From contig NZ_NXGI01000017.1 of assembly GCF_002993025.1 (NCBI RefSeq), positions 62,001-126,000 of the forward strand: DNA of 64,000 nt, read 5' to 3'. Numbering within the stretch: position 1 is the stretch's first letter; each line of letters starts with the position of its first letter. The position numbers were made by a program, and so were the translations under genes. A model generated the notes under the pieces. The model ran no database searches and was not told where the DNA came from. It saw nothing but the letters and a program-made list of their open reading frames with translations. This document shows positions 1 through 9,596 of this stretch, in pieces. Origin of the DNA: Arcobacter cryaerophilus gv. crypticus. GTDB taxonomy: Bacteria > Campylobacterota > Campylobacteria > Campylobacterales > Arcobacteraceae.

Positions 1-78
1 AGTTTTTAACTCCTCTTCAACTCGCTCTTTTAAAAGTAACGCTCCACCAAGTCCTGTAAATAAAATCTCTTTTAACAT
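1..78 (-). CDS. Small conserved protein, N-terminus only (window edge)
   Basis: The first 26 codons of a minus-strand gene run off the window. The ATG at 78-76 follows a strong AAGGAG site that overlaps the stop region of nothing but the intergenic gap before the EAL gene at 89. The visible peptide begins MLKEILFTGLGGALLLKE and continues with an acidic, helix-prone stretch. This resembles the small phasin-like proteins of Campylobacterota, but only the N-terminus can be seen, so the family call is a guess. It lies 10 bp downstream of the EAL gene and could be co-transcribed with it. Confidence 0.6.
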   Translation of the reverse strand, partial: MLKEILFTGLGGALLLKERVEEELKT

Positions 79-88
79 TTTTAACTCC

Positions 89-1159
89 TTAAAAATTAAT
101 TTTTCTAATTGGCTCCGAAGATGGCTTTGCAAAGTAGTAACCTTGAACCAATGAAGCACCATTGTCTTTTAAGTATAAATACTCCTCTTTAGTCTCAATT
201 CCTTCTGCTAAAACAACAATATTATTCTCTTTTGCAATATTTACAATTGCTGTAAAAACAGATTGATTTGCCTTGTTTTTATCAATATCTTTTATAATTT
301 CTCTATCTACTTTTACAATATCAGGCAGAAGTTGAACAATCATATTTAAAGAGGAGTATCCACTTCCAACATCATCTAAAGCTACCATAAAACCTTTTGA
401 TTTATAAAAATTTAAAATATTTTTTAAGTGTTCAATATCTTCTATATTTTCACTCTCAACAACTTCAAATATAATATTTTTTGGATCAAACTCTAAAGAA
501 TTTGCCCATTTTACAGTAGATTGTAAACAGTGATTTGGATCATAAATTGCTGTTGGAATAAAGTTTATAAAAACCTTTGCTCTAATATTTTTAATAGCAG
601 CAGTTTTTAGTGAACTCTCTCTGCAAGCTCTATCTAAATAAAAAAGCATATCTCCATCTTTTGCCCAAGTAAAAAGCTTATCTGGATAAACCAATGTTCC
701 ATCTTCGTTTACACCTCTTGCAAGAGTTTCATAACCATAAATTGTATTAGTTTTTACATCTAAAATTGGTTGAAAATGTGCTGTTAATCCACCTTTTGAA
801 AGTAAAGATGAAAGCTCTTGAGCAGAGATTTGATTTTTATATTTCTCTAAACTCTTTACATTTTTAATTTTTGAGTAATCAAGTTTTTCATTTTCACTTA
901 AACTAAGAATATAAATAGCTTCTCTTTCATGTTTTTTAAATATATTTTTTGAAAGAAGATTAGTTAAAAAATCAATCAAAGAAGAAGTTTTAACAACAAC
1001 AGTTAAACTATCTTCTTTTAAATAATTAATACCGCTATCATCTAAAAAATCTCTAAATTTTTTAGATAACTCAATAACCTCAAAACCAAAAATTAGATTC
1101 GACTCACTATCTTTTAATATTGGTAAAGTTTGACACTTTACACAAGATGATGTAGGCAT
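89..1159 (-). CDS. EAL-domain cyclic-di-GMP phosphodiesterase
   Basis: 356 residues. It probably hydrolyses cyclic-di-GMP to pGpG in the cytoplasm. The EAL domain covers about residues 115-350. The metal and catalytic residues are all visible: Glu144 in YETLARG (the EAL motif reads ETL), Asn in FINF, Glu in FEVVES, the Asp pair in ALDDVGSGYSSL, Lys in DIVKVDRE, Glu in LAEGIETKEE and the closing QGYYFAKP. The enzyme is therefore likely active and not a degenerate receptor. Residues 1-110 form an unrecognised N-terminal region starting with a CxxC pair (Cys6/Cys9). No membrane segment is seen. The input sensed is unknown. Confidence 0.92.
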   Translation of the reverse strand: MPTSSCVKCQTLPILKDSESNLIFGFEVIELSKKFRDFLDDSGINYLKEDSLTVVVKTSSLIDFLTNLLSKNIFKKHEREAIYILSLSENEKLDYSKIKNVKSLEKYKNQISAQELSSLLSKGGLTAHFQPILDVKTNTIYGYETLARGVNEDGTLVYPDKLFTWAKDGDMLFYLDRACRESSLKTAAIKNIRAKVFINFIPTAIYDPNHCLQSTVKWANSLEFDPKNIIFEVVESENIEDIEHLKNILNFYKSKGFMVALDDVGSGYSSLNMIVQLLPDIVKVDREIIKDIDKNKANQSVFTAIVNIAKENNIVVLAEGIETKEEYLYLKDNGASLVQGYYFAKPSSEPIRKINF

Positions 1160-1224
1160 ATTTACTCCTCTTTTTTTAAAATTTTAATAGAATTTAGAAA
1201 TTTTGGTACTATTTTTGTGCCTCT

Positions 1225-1935
1225 TTATATACTTTTTTTATCTAAATACTCTCTAAACTCTTTTGCCCCATCTTTTGAGCTAACAATAAACTCATCAATA
1301 CCACTAAAATATATCTCAAGCTTTGATTGCTCAACACTTTTTATAGATTTAATCTTATCAACATTTACAATGTAAGATCTATGAACTCTAAAAAAGTTTT
1401 TATCTTTTAATATCTCTTCTAAATCCCCAATCTTCTTTTTTGCATAAACAAAATTCTCTTTTGTTCGTATAATAATCTCATCTAAATCAGCTTTTATATA
1501 AAAAATATCATCCATTTCAACTAAATAAATTTTATCAGAAACTTTTCCTAAAATCTTTTTTGAATTATCTTTTTTTTCCTCTTTATACAAAGATATTTTT
1601 TGTAAAGTTTTTTTTAGTTCACTATCTTCAATTGGTTTTAACAAATAACCCATTCCACCTTTTTTAAAAGCATCCAAAGCATACTCTTCATAAGCTGTTT
1701 GAAACACTATAAAAGTTTTTGGCTCAATATTAAGTATTAGTTCAGCTAGTTCTAAACCACTAAAATTTGGCATAGAGATATCCAAAAAAGCAGCATCAAA
1801 TTTTGTTTTAGATACCTCTTTTATTGCTTCAAAAGGGTCACTAAATTCAACTATATCAAAAATATTGTTATCATTTAAAACTCTTTTTAATCTAGCAAGT
1901 GCCAAACTCTCATCATCTACTATTAATACTTTCAA
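1225..1935 (-). CDS. LytTR-family response regulator
   Basis: 236 residues. A receiver domain (about 1-120) has the phosphoacceptor Asp in AAFLDISMPN and the conserved Lys in LLKPIED. A LytTR DNA-binding domain (about 135-232) ends with the typical FFRVHRSYIVN segment. It should act as a DNA-binding transcription regulator of the AlgR/LytR type. The start overlaps the stop of the upstream histidine kinase by 4 nt, so the pair is translationally coupled. Targets are not apparent from the window. Confidence 0.92.
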   Translation of the reverse strand: MKVLIVDDESLALARLKRVLNDNNIFDIVEFSDPFEAIKEVSKTKFDAAFLDISMPNFSGLELAELILNIEPKTFIVFQTAYEEYALDAFKKGGMGYLLKPIEDSELKKTLQKISLYKEEKKDNSKKILGKVSDKIYLVEMDDIFYIKADLDEIIIRTKENFVYAKKKIGDLEEILKDKNFFRVHRSYIVNVDKIKSIKSVEQSKLEIYFSGIDEFIVSSKDGAKEFREYLDKKSI

Positions 1936-2927
1936 TTTTTGTCCTTTAAAATAATAGAAAAAGCCATATTGTTATCATCTGCAAAATACTCAAGCTCTCC
2001 TACATTTAATATTTTTAATCTATTCTCTAAATTTGATAAACCTGTTTTAAATTTAATATTTGAACTCTTTTTGCCATCATTTAAAACTTTTATAGAGTTT
2101 TTATCAAATTTGATATAAATATTTAACTCTTTTCCCAAATAGCCGTGTTTTATACCATTTTCAACCAAAAGTTGAATTGAAAATTTTGGTATTTTTTCAT
2201 ATTGTAAATTTGAGTAATCATCTATGTGCAAAACAATTTTATTATCAAATCTAATATTTTCAATTCCAACATAAGTTTGCACCATTAAAATCTCATTTTC
2301 AAGTGTAACTAAACTCTCTTTATTTATTGCGTTTCTTAAAAATTTCGATAGTTGCAAAACTGCATCTTCTGCCTTTTTTTTATCGCTATAGATTAGTTGT
2401 GAAACCGAGTTTAAGGCATTAAATAAAAAGTGAGGATTTAACTCATTTTCCAAAGATTTTAGTTTTGATTCTATTATCTCTTTTGCTATTTGACTATTTT
2501 TATTTTTTAAGAATACAAATTGATGTAAAATCAAAGCCATCAAAAGTGTTAAAAAACCAACAACAACTGCAATACTAAACCAAAAAGAGCTAACTAACAC
2601 TACAACTTCAAAATTTGTATTTAAATATAAAAAAAATGCTGATATAAATCCAAAAAAACCAGATAAAAATGAAAAAAACAGACTAAAAATATACCAATAT
2701 TTTTTATCAATTTTTGGAAGAATAAATCTATTTGAAGAGCTTATTAAAATCATTGCAAAAATAGCTATAAAAAAAGCTGTGCTAATACTAAAAATAATTG
2801 TTGAAAAATTTTGTAAATCTTTATTTAAAAAATAGAAAATCAAAGATTGGAAAAAACCAAATAGTATTCCAATTATTAAGATATTTAACCAATCTTTTGA
2901 TGATATTATAAGTTCATCTTGTGTCAT
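1932..2927 (-). CDS. LytS/AlgZ-type membrane sensor histidine kinase
   Basis: 331 residues. The N-terminal half (about 15-145) is hydrophobic, with four to five predicted transmembrane helices and no large periplasmic domain. The C-terminal half is a His_kinase (PF06580) module with the phosphoacceptor box LNPHFLFNALNSV near residue 168 and an ATPase domain with the N-box VENGIKHGY and a late glycine-containing GLSNLENR motif. It is the cognate kinase of the overlapping LytTR regulator. The signal is unknown; a sensor embedded in the membrane is typical of this class. Confidence 0.9.
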   Translation of the reverse strand: MTQDELIISSKDWLNILIIGILFGFFQSLIFYFLNKDLQNFSTIIFSISTAFFIAIFAMILISSSNRFILPKIDKKYWYIFSLFFSFLSGFFGFISAFFLYLNTNFEVVVLVSSFWFSIAVVVGFLTLLMALILHQFVFLKNKNSQIAKEIIESKLKSLENELNPHFLFNALNSVSQLIYSDKKKAEDAVLQLSKFLRNAINKESLVTLENEILMVQTYVGIENIRFDNKIVLHIDDYSNLQYEKIPKFSIQLLVENGIKHGYLGKELNIYIKFDKNSIKVLNDGKKSSNIKFKTGLSNLENRLKILNVGELEYFADDNNMAFSIILKDKN

Positions 2928-2957
2928 TTTAAACCTTTTTTATTTGTGACATCTTAT

Positions 2958-4370
2958 CTAAATTAAGTTTTGGTTTAAAACTTTAACCCCTAAAGCAACT
3001 CCAGGCCAACCTTGCCCTGCAAAAACACAATCTCCAATATTGTAAAGATTTTTAAAAGGTGTAGTTGAGCTTGGAATTTTAAAAATATTTTTAAGATTCA
3101 AAGGTGTTGCTCCACAATTAAATCTATTTATATATCTTTTAAATGTTTTACTAGTGGCACTAAACTCTATTTTTATATCATCTTTTTTAATATCAGAAAT
3201 ATTTTTCAATAACTCATCAATTATAAATTTTGTTGTCAACTCTTTTTGTTTTTCATACTCATCTTTTGATAACTCATTCCAAAAAAGAGCCTTTGTATGA
3301 AAAGATATAGTTACAGAGTAACCATTTTTGGATAGTTTTTCATCATCTTTGTGACTAAAAGATACAAAAAAACTCTTTGAAGCCGCATTTGGAATAGTAT
3401 CTTTTAAAATAATTTGATAGTGATTTAAAAACTCTTTTTGTGAATCTATTTTTAGATAAATTACAAAAGCACTTTGATCATAAAACTCAAACTTTTTATA
3501 GTAATTTTTAATATCTTCATCTAAAAAAATTTCACTACACTCAAAAACAGGAACATTTAAAACAACTTTTGAAGCAAAATACTCATCTTTTGATGATATT
3601 AGTCTATAAAATTCGCTCTCTTTTTTTATATATTTTATCTCTTCACTTTTTTTCACATCTATATCTTTTAACATATCATCAAACAGTTTTCCCATTCCAC
3701 CGTTTGCATAAAAAATTTTGTGAAAAGGGTATGATAATGCAATTGCAAAAGATAGAAGTGGAATATCTTTTGAATTTGATTGAAGTGTAATTTGAAGTTG
3801 AGCATCTATAAAATCTTCATACTCTTTTGAAATATCGCCTAAAACCTCTTTTATAAAACTTTTTGCACTTTTAAACATCAAAAATTTATACTCTTTAAAA
3901 AGTATTTCAACTGTTTTTAGAGTTTTTAAGTATGAATTTAAACTATATTTTGCAAAATATATATCTTTTAATCTCCAAAATCTCTCATCTATATCTTTTA
4001 GAGTTTGCCAAAAATATCTATTGTTTTTATGGTAAAAAACACTATTTAAACTCTGTATAAACTCTTCAAAATCTGTTTTTCTATCTATAATTTTTCCATT
4101 TATTATTGTTCTATATGCATAAGAACTCTCTTTTAAATCAGGTGTAAATTTTGCTTCATCAAAAATATCTTTTATTATATGATTTTCTTCATAACCTACA
4201 AAAGTTGTAGCTCCACTATTAAAATAGTTTCCAAATCTTTTAAAAGTAGATGCTGTTCCTCCTAAGTTTTTATCTTTTTCAAATAGGATTAAGTCTTTGT
4301 CTTTATTTAAAATAGAGATTAAACTTCCACCTATTCCGCTTCCAATTACAGCTAAATCAATTTTGTTCAT
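2958..4370 (-). CDS. FAD-dependent oxidoreductase, phytoene desaturase/carotenoid isomerase-like
   Basis: 470 residues. The N-terminus carries the dinucleotide-binding motif GSGIGGS (about 10-16), followed by the FAD-ribose acidic residue and the LGGTASTF segment. The C-terminus has the FAD-contact block NIGDCVFAGQGWPGVALG. This architecture is that of the CrtI/CrtH/RetSat flavoprotein family. No other carotenoid gene is in the window, so the substrate cannot be set. The gene overlaps the upstream DUF523/DUF1722 gene by 4 nt, which suggests a two-gene operon. Confidence 0.8.
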   Translation of the reverse strand: MNKIDLAVIGSGIGGSLISILNKDKDLILFEKDKNLGGTASTFKRFGNYFNSGATTFVGYEENHIIKDIFDEAKFTPDLKESSYAYRTIINGKIIDRKTDFEEFIQSLNSVFYHKNNRYFWQTLKDIDERFWRLKDIYFAKYSLNSYLKTLKTVEILFKEYKFLMFKSAKSFIKEVLGDISKEYEDFIDAQLQITLQSNSKDIPLLSFAIALSYPFHKIFYANGGMGKLFDDMLKDIDVKKSEEIKYIKKESEFYRLISSKDEYFASKVVLNVPVFECSEIFLDEDIKNYYKKFEFYDQSAFVIYLKIDSQKEFLNHYQIILKDTIPNAASKSFFVSFSHKDDEKLSKNGYSVTISFHTKALFWNELSKDEYEKQKELTTKFIIDELLKNISDIKKDDIKIEFSATSKTFKRYINRFNCGATPLNLKNIFKIPSSTTPFKNLYNIGDCVFAGQGWPGVALGVKVLNQNLI

Positions 4371-5320
4371 TTAAAAGTCTTCAAATCACTTCTAAGTGCT
4401 AGTTTTGATGGGTATGGATTTAAAAATTGTTGATTTTTTAAATAAGCTATATCAAATCTATTTATGTAAATATTAAATATCTTAATTACGCTAATTAGTG
4501 GAATTACCCTATTTTTAAAATCATACATGCTCTCTAAAATATCAACTTTTTCCTCTTTTGTTATATGTTTTTTGAAGTATCCAAAAATATGAAGCAAAAT
4601 ATTGTAAGTTTTATTTAAAGTTGATTTTGTAGCTATTACTTTTAAAAACTCAGCCTCATAATCTTTATATATATCTTCAATATCTTTTTTCTCATTATTT
4701 GCAACTATTTTTCCTAAAATTTTATATGAATTTTGTGATTTTGAATATATTAAATATTTATATGAAGTATGAAACTCTATTAAATTTGAGATTTTTTTCT
4801 CTTTTTTTAATAACTCTTTCAAACTTGCATAAGAGTAAACTTGCATTAAAAAGTTTTCTCTAAGCCAAGCATCATTTAATCTACCCTCTTCTTCAATTGG
4901 AAGATTTGGCAACAACTCTTTTAATTTTTTTGCAAAAACACCAACTCCATTTTTAACTGATGGAGCATTAAAAGGTTGATAAACTTTAACTCTCTCCATT
5001 CCACATGAAGGTGATGCTGATTTTAAAATAAAACCACATAAATCATCGCCACAAGCTTTCAAAGCCATTTTTTCACAAGCATCTTCTAAAATAGTAGTTA
5101 CATCTTTTGACTCTTTTGTAGATGTAAATATTTTAAGCTCACCATCTATTGAAACTTGTCTAATAGCATCTCTAGGTGCATTCCAAATAGAATTCTCAGG
5201 ACAATATGGTAAAAGAGTGAAATAATCTTTTAAACTATTAAATACAAACTCATCTTTCGCACCATGACCATCATATCTGCACATATTTCCTAATAAACAA
5301 GATGAAACTCCCAAAATCAT
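4367..5320 (-). CDS. DUF523-DUF1722 fusion protein (TudS/YbgA-like)
   Basis: 317 residues. Residues 1-150 match the DUF523 family in their Cys pattern: VSSCLLGNMCRYDG near the start, LPYCPE near 40 and SPSCGMERV near 110. Some DUF523 members (TudS) bind a [4Fe-4S] cluster and desulfurate thiouracil. Residues 190-310 correspond to DUF1722 (YbgA-like). The fusion of the two is a known arrangement. The function here is not established. It is the first gene of a pair with the flavoprotein downstream. Confidence 0.82.
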   Translation of the reverse strand: MILGVSSCLLGNMCRYDGHGAKDEFVFNSLKDYFTLLPYCPENSIWNAPRDAIRQVSIDGELKIFTSTKESKDVTTILEDACEKMALKACGDDLCGFILKSASPSCGMERVKVYQPFNAPSVKNGVGVFAKKLKELLPNLPIEEEGRLNDAWLRENFLMQVYSYASLKELLKKEKKISNLIEFHTSYKYLIYSKSQNSYKILGKIVANNEKKDIEDIYKDYEAEFLKVIATKSTLNKTYNILLHIFGYFKKHITKEEKVDILESMYDFKNRVIPLISVIKIFNIYINRFDIAYLKNQQFLNPYPSKLALRSDLKTFK

Positions 5321-5405
5321 AGTAAAGCCTTTTTTTATTTTATTTTATAATATAAAAAAGCTTTTTTGTATAGTTATTTTATAAGTTAATAATAATTTAT
5401 TAAAT

Positions 5406-8090
5406 CTATTTTAAATCTTGCCAAGAATTAGCAACTCCAACAGATACTTTTAAAGGAACATTTAATACAAAAATATTTTCCATAATCTCTTTTATATCTT
5501 CTGTTACTTCATCAATATACTCATCTTTTACCTCAAATATAAGCTCATCGTGAATTTGTAAAAGCATTTTTACATTTGGATTATCTTTATATTTTAGATG
5601 AATTTTTATCATAGATAGTTTTATTAAATCAGCTGCACTTCCTTGAAATAGTGTATTTACAGCCTCTCTTAAGTATGCAGCTTTTAGCATTGGACTTGCA
5701 CCTTGAAAATCAAAAAATCTTTTTCTATTTAATAGTGTTTTTACATAACCTTTTTCAATAGCTTTATCTTCTATAGATTTAAAATAATCTTTTACACTTT
5801 TAAATGCTTCAAAATATGAGTCAATATATGCTTTTGCCTCTTTTGTTGAAATTCCTAAAGTATCTGATAGTTTTTTACTTCCCATTCCATATAAAAGCCC
5901 AAAGTTAATTGTTTTTGCAACAGCTCTTTTATCTTTTGCTTCATCTTCTCCAAAAATTTTAATAGCAGTTTGTAGGTGAATATCTAAATCTTGTCTAAAA
6001 GCATTTACAAGTGCTTCATCTTGTGAAAAATGAGCAAGAAGTCTAAGCTCAATTTGTGAATAATCAACTCCAACAAGCTTATAACCATCACTAGCCACAA
6101 AAGCTTTTCTAATTTGAATATCACTAAAAGCTCCAACAGGAATATTTTGCAAATTTGGATTTTTTGAGCTTAATCTTCCTGTTGTAGTTCCTGTGTGTAA
6201 AAATGAAGAGTAAACTCTATTTTCACTATCTTTTAATCCAAGCTCTAAAAGTGGTTCAATATATGTTGAGTGAAGCTTAAAAGCCTCTCTATATTTTAGT
6301 AAAAGTGGAACAGCTATATGATTATCTTTTAAACTATCCAAAACAGACTCATCTGTACTATAACCTGTTTTTGTCTTCTTAGAAGATGCAAGTCCAAGCT
6401 TTTCAAACAAAATAACACCCAACTGCTTTGGAGAGTTTATATTAAAACGCTCACCACAAGCTTCATAAATATTTTGTGTTAAATCATTTAGATAAACAAG
6501 GCTACTGTCTTTATATTTTTTCAAAAGCTCTACATCTACTTTTATACCTTTTTGCTCAATACTTGCTAATACATAAATAAAGTTAAACTCCAACTCAAAA
6601 GCTATATTTAAAAGCTCCTCTTCATCTCTTTGTTTAAAAATCTCAAGCTGTTTATTAAAAAGTTTCAAAGTCATCAAAGCATCTTCTGCTGCATATTGTG
6701 TTGCTTTTTCTAACTCAACACTTGAAAAATCTTCACCTTTTTTTACTGTTTGACTAAAAGGAATCATATCTATTTGAAAATATTTTTTTATTTGATAATC
6801 TATTCCAACTTTTTCACTTGTATCTAAAAGCCAAGATAAAATCATAGTATCAGCATATAGTTTTAAATCCAAATCAAAATTGTTTTTTACAATTTGCCAA
6901 TCATATTTGAAGTTTTGAAAAACAAGTTTATATCTATTTAAAATCTCTATTGCTTTTTTAGCAGCATCAACTGAAATTTGATTACCAACTCCTAAATAGT
7001 TATGTGATATTGGTACATAATATGCTTTTTTATCTTCATAACAAAATGAAAAACCTACTATTTTTGCTTTTGCAGTATCAAGATTGGTTGTCTCTGTATC
7101 AAATGCAATTATTGCATCTCTTGGAATTTTGTTTATTGCTAGACTTAAATCATTTTCATTGTTTAATAAAATATACTCAAGTTGCTGTTCAATTGCTTGT
7201 TTTGGAATTTGCGTTTTATAGTTTAAACCATTTTTATTTACTCTTTCGATTATCCTATTCATATCATAAGACTCTAAATCTGAAGCTATTTTTAAAATTG
7301 GATTTTCTAATGGTAAAGAGAACTCATCAATATTTGATATAAAGTGGCAATCATCTTTTAAAGTTACAAGTTGCTTTGATAAAAAAGCATTATCTTTACT
7401 TTCAAGCAAAAGCTCTTTTGTTCTTTTTTTATCAATATTTTCAATATTTGCATATATATTTTCCAGTGTTCCAAATTGCTCTATTAAAGTTTGTGCAGTT
7501 TTTGCTCCAACTCCTTTTACTCCTGGAATATTATCAGCTGTATCACCTACTAGTGCTTGATAATCAGTAAACTGCTTTGGAGTAACACCATATTTTTCTA
7601 TACATTTTGCTTCATTAATTATCTGTTTTTTTGTTGGATCAAACAAATATACACTATTTGCATCATCAATTAGTTGATATAAATCTTTATCATGAGATAC
7701 AATTCTCACCTCAAAGCCCTTCTCTTTTGCATCTTTTGCGATTGAAGCCACCATATCATCTGCTTCATATCCAGTTCGTATTGCTATTTTAAATCCCATT
7801 TTCTCAACCCAAGAAATAGCAACAGGAAGTTGAGTTAATAAATCTTCTGGAACATCTGGTCTTTGTGCTTTGTAGTTTTCAAATAACTCATTTCTAAAAG
7901 TATTTCCTTTTGCATCAAGAGCAAAAACTATATAATCTGTTTTAAAATCTTTTCCAATTCCAGCAACAAAGTTCATAAATCCAGTTAAAAGTCCAGTTGG
8001 AAAACCACTGCTTGATCTTAAAGGTGGAAGTGCAAAATAACTTCTAAATAAAAATCCAAATGTATCAATTATTGTGATGCTTTTTTTCAT
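5406..8090 (-). CDS. polA: DNA polymerase I
   Basis: 894 residues. It carries out repair synthesis and Okazaki-fragment maturation. Three domains are visible. The 5'-3' exonuclease (about 1-290) has GYEADDMVAS and a helix-hairpin-helix GVKGVGAKTA. The 3'-5' exonuclease (about 310-490) keeps Exo I residues Asp and Glu in AFDTETTNLD, so proofreading is probably intact. The polymerase domain has motif A VGVDYSQIELRLLA, motif B KRAVAKTINFGLLYGMG and motif C LLQIHDELIFEV. Length is normal for the family. It is transcribed divergently from radA. Confidence 0.97.
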   Translation of the reverse strand: MKKSITIIDTFGFLFRSYFALPPLRSSSGFPTGLLTGFMNFVAGIGKDFKTDYIVFALDAKGNTFRNELFENYKAQRPDVPEDLLTQLPVAISWVEKMGFKIAIRTGYEADDMVASIAKDAKEKGFEVRIVSHDKDLYQLIDDANSVYLFDPTKKQIINEAKCIEKYGVTPKQFTDYQALVGDTADNIPGVKGVGAKTAQTLIEQFGTLENIYANIENIDKKRTKELLLESKDNAFLSKQLVTLKDDCHFISNIDEFSLPLENPILKIASDLESYDMNRIIERVNKNGLNYKTQIPKQAIEQQLEYILLNNENDLSLAINKIPRDAIIAFDTETTNLDTAKAKIVGFSFCYEDKKAYYVPISHNYLGVGNQISVDAAKKAIEILNRYKLVFQNFKYDWQIVKNNFDLDLKLYADTMILSWLLDTSEKVGIDYQIKKYFQIDMIPFSQTVKKGEDFSSVELEKATQYAAEDALMTLKLFNKQLEIFKQRDEEELLNIAFELEFNFIYVLASIEQKGIKVDVELLKKYKDSSLVYLNDLTQNIYEACGERFNINSPKQLGVILFEKLGLASSKKTKTGYSTDESVLDSLKDNHIAVPLLLKYREAFKLHSTYIEPLLELGLKDSENRVYSSFLHTGTTTGRLSSKNPNLQNIPVGAFSDIQIRKAFVASDGYKLVGVDYSQIELRLLAHFSQDEALVNAFRQDLDIHLQTAIKIFGEDEAKDKRAVAKTINFGLLYGMGSKKLSDTLGISTKEAKAYIDSYFEAFKSVKDYFKSIEDKAIEKGYVKTLLNRKRFFDFQGASPMLKAAYLREAVNTLFQGSAADLIKLSMIKIHLKYKDNPNVKMLLQIHDELIFEVKDEYIDEVTEDIKEIMENIFVLNVPLKVSVGVANSWQDLK

Positions 8091-8135
8091 AAATCTTCTT
8101 TCAATGTGAGTTTAGAGATTTTATAATATAATAAT

Positions 8136-8151
8136 CCCATTTAAAAATGGG
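8136..8151. repeat. Short hairpin in the polA-radA divergent spacer
   Basis: CCCATT and AATGGG form a 6-bp stem with a 4-nt loop between the divergent polA and radA genes. It is preceded on the left by an AT block that could hold the polA promoter on the minus strand. It lacks a U-tract, so it is not called a terminator. It could be an operator or chance. Confidence 0.3.
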
Positions 8152-8231
8152 TTTATTGTAAAATTTAAAATTTAAATATCTTAATAATTTTGATTTATCT
8201 TACTAAAATTTTATTCCAAAAAGGCGAAATT

Positions 8232-9581
8232 ATGGCAAAGAAAAAAAATACTCTATTTGAGTGCCAACACTGTGGAGAACAATCTAGCAAATGGCTCGGG
8301 AAATGTCCTAGTTGCGACTCTTGGGATAGTTTTATAGAGTTAAATGAAGTACAACAAGAGGTTTTAAAACAAACTATAACAGCTAGTAGTTCAAGTTCAA
8401 AAGCAAGACCAATAACAGAGATTTTACAAGATGATGTTTCAAGGTTTTCATCTTTTAACTATGAATTTGATTTAGTTTTAGGAGGAGGAGTTGTTCCTGG
8501 GAGTTTAACTTTAATTGGAGGAAGCCCAGGAGTTGGAAAATCAACACTTCTTTTGAAAGTTGCAGGAAGTATTGCAAAAAGTGGTAAAAAAGTACTTTAT
8601 GTATCAGGAGAAGAGAGTGCTGGACAAATAAAACTAAGAGCAAACCGTCTTGATGCAAACCACAAAGAACTTTTTTTATTAAGTGAGATAAAACTTGAAG
8701 AGATTATGAGTGAGCTTTTAAGAGAAGATTATGAAGTTTGTATTATTGACTCAATTCAAACAATCTATTCAGGTCATTTAAACTCAAGTCCTGGAAGTGT
8801 ATCGCAAGTGCGAGAGATTACTTTTGAGCTTATGAGAAAAGCAAAAGAGTCAAATATTGCTATGTTTATAATTGGTCATATTACAAAAGATGGAAGTATT
8901 GCAGGTCCACGAGTACTAGAGCATATGGTTGATACAGTTTTATACTTTGAAGGAGAAGCAAGCAGAGAACTTCGAATGTTAAGAGGTTTTAAAAATAGAT
9001 TTGGTTCAACTAGTGAAATTGGAATTTTTGAAATGACACAAGAAGGACTTGTAAGTGCAAAAGATATAGCTAGCAAGTTTTTTGATAAAAGCAAAAGTCA
9101 AAGTGGTTCAAGTTTAACTGTTAGTATGGAAGGAAGCCGTGCAATTATTCTTGAAGTTCAAGCGCTTGTTTGTGAAACAACTTTTCCAAATCCAAAAAGA
9201 AGTGCTACAGGATTTGATACAAACCGTTTAAATATGCTTTTAGCTCTTTTAGAGAAAAAATTAGATTTACCTTTTAATCACTATGATGTTTTTATAAATA
9301 TTAGTGGTGGAATAAAAATTAAAGAAAGTAGTGCAGATTTAGCAGTAATTGCTGCAATAATTTCAAGTTTTAGAGATAGACCAATTTCAAAAGAGTCTGT
9401 TTTTATAGGAGAAGTTAGTTTAACAGGTGAAATAAAAGATGTTTACTCGATTGATTTAAGATTAAAAGAGGCTCAAGCTCAAGGAATTAAAAAAGCAATA
9501 ATTGCTCAAAAAACAAATCTAAAATTAGATTTAAAAACTTTTGCAGTTGATGAGGTATCAAAAGTAATAGAGCTTTTTTAA
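8232..9581 (+). CDS. radA: DNA repair protein RadA
   Basis: 449 residues from the ATG at 8232. An upstream in-frame start adds 14 residues without similarity, whereas the 8232 start gives MAKKKNTLFECQHCGEQ with an AAGGCG site 6 nt upstream. It is a RecA-like branch-migration ATPase in recombination repair. Domains in order: a four-Cys zinc finger (CQHC...CPSC, about 10-27), a RecA-type ATPase with Walker A GGSPGVGKST, the RadA-specific KNRFG motif near residue 256, and a C-terminal Lon-protease-like domain. The length is typical. Confidence 0.95.
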   Translation: MAKKKNTLFECQHCGEQSSKWLGKCPSCDSWDSFIELNEVQQEVLKQTITASSSSSKARPITEILQDDVSRFSSFNYEFDLVLGGGVVPGSLTLIGGSPGVGKSTLLLKVAGSIAKSGKKVLYVSGEESAGQIKLRANRLDANHKELFLLSEIKLEEIMSELLREDYEVCIIDSIQTIYSGHLNSSPGSVSQVREITFELMRKAKESNIAMFIIGHITKDGSIAGPRVLEHMVDTVLYFEGEASRELRMLRGFKNRFGSTSEIGIFEMTQEGLVSAKDIASKFFDKSKSQSGSSLTVSMEGSRAIILEVQALVCETTFPNPKRSATGFDTNRLNMLLALLEKKLDLPFNHYDVFINISGGIKIKESSADLAVIAAIISSFRDRPISKESVFIGEVSLTGEIKDVYSIDLRLKEAQAQGIKKAIIAQKTNLKLDLKTFAVDEVSKVIELF

Positions 9582-9591
9582 GCTCTATTAC
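9564..9591. terminator. Bidirectional terminator between radA and thioesterase
   Basis: GTAATAGAGCT (9564-9574) pairs perfectly with AGCTCTATTAC (9581-9591) across a 6-nt T-rich loop. The hairpin spans the radA stop codon and ends just before the convergent thioesterase stop. T-rich DNA follows on both sides. Confidence 0.65.
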
Positions 9592-9596
9592 TAAAT

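Noticed and set aside
3569-3790. Plus-strand ORF inside the flavoprotein gene
   Set aside because: Shadow frame of a clear coding gene; no ribosome site or recognisable domain.
5354-5367. AAAAAAGCTTTTTT palindrome between the DUF523 gene and polA as terminator
   Set aside because: Only a short A/T stem with one GC step and no loop; too weak to call.
7004-7570. Two Leu/Phe-rich plus-strand ORFs inside polA
   Set aside because: Low-complexity translations of the polA antisense strand.
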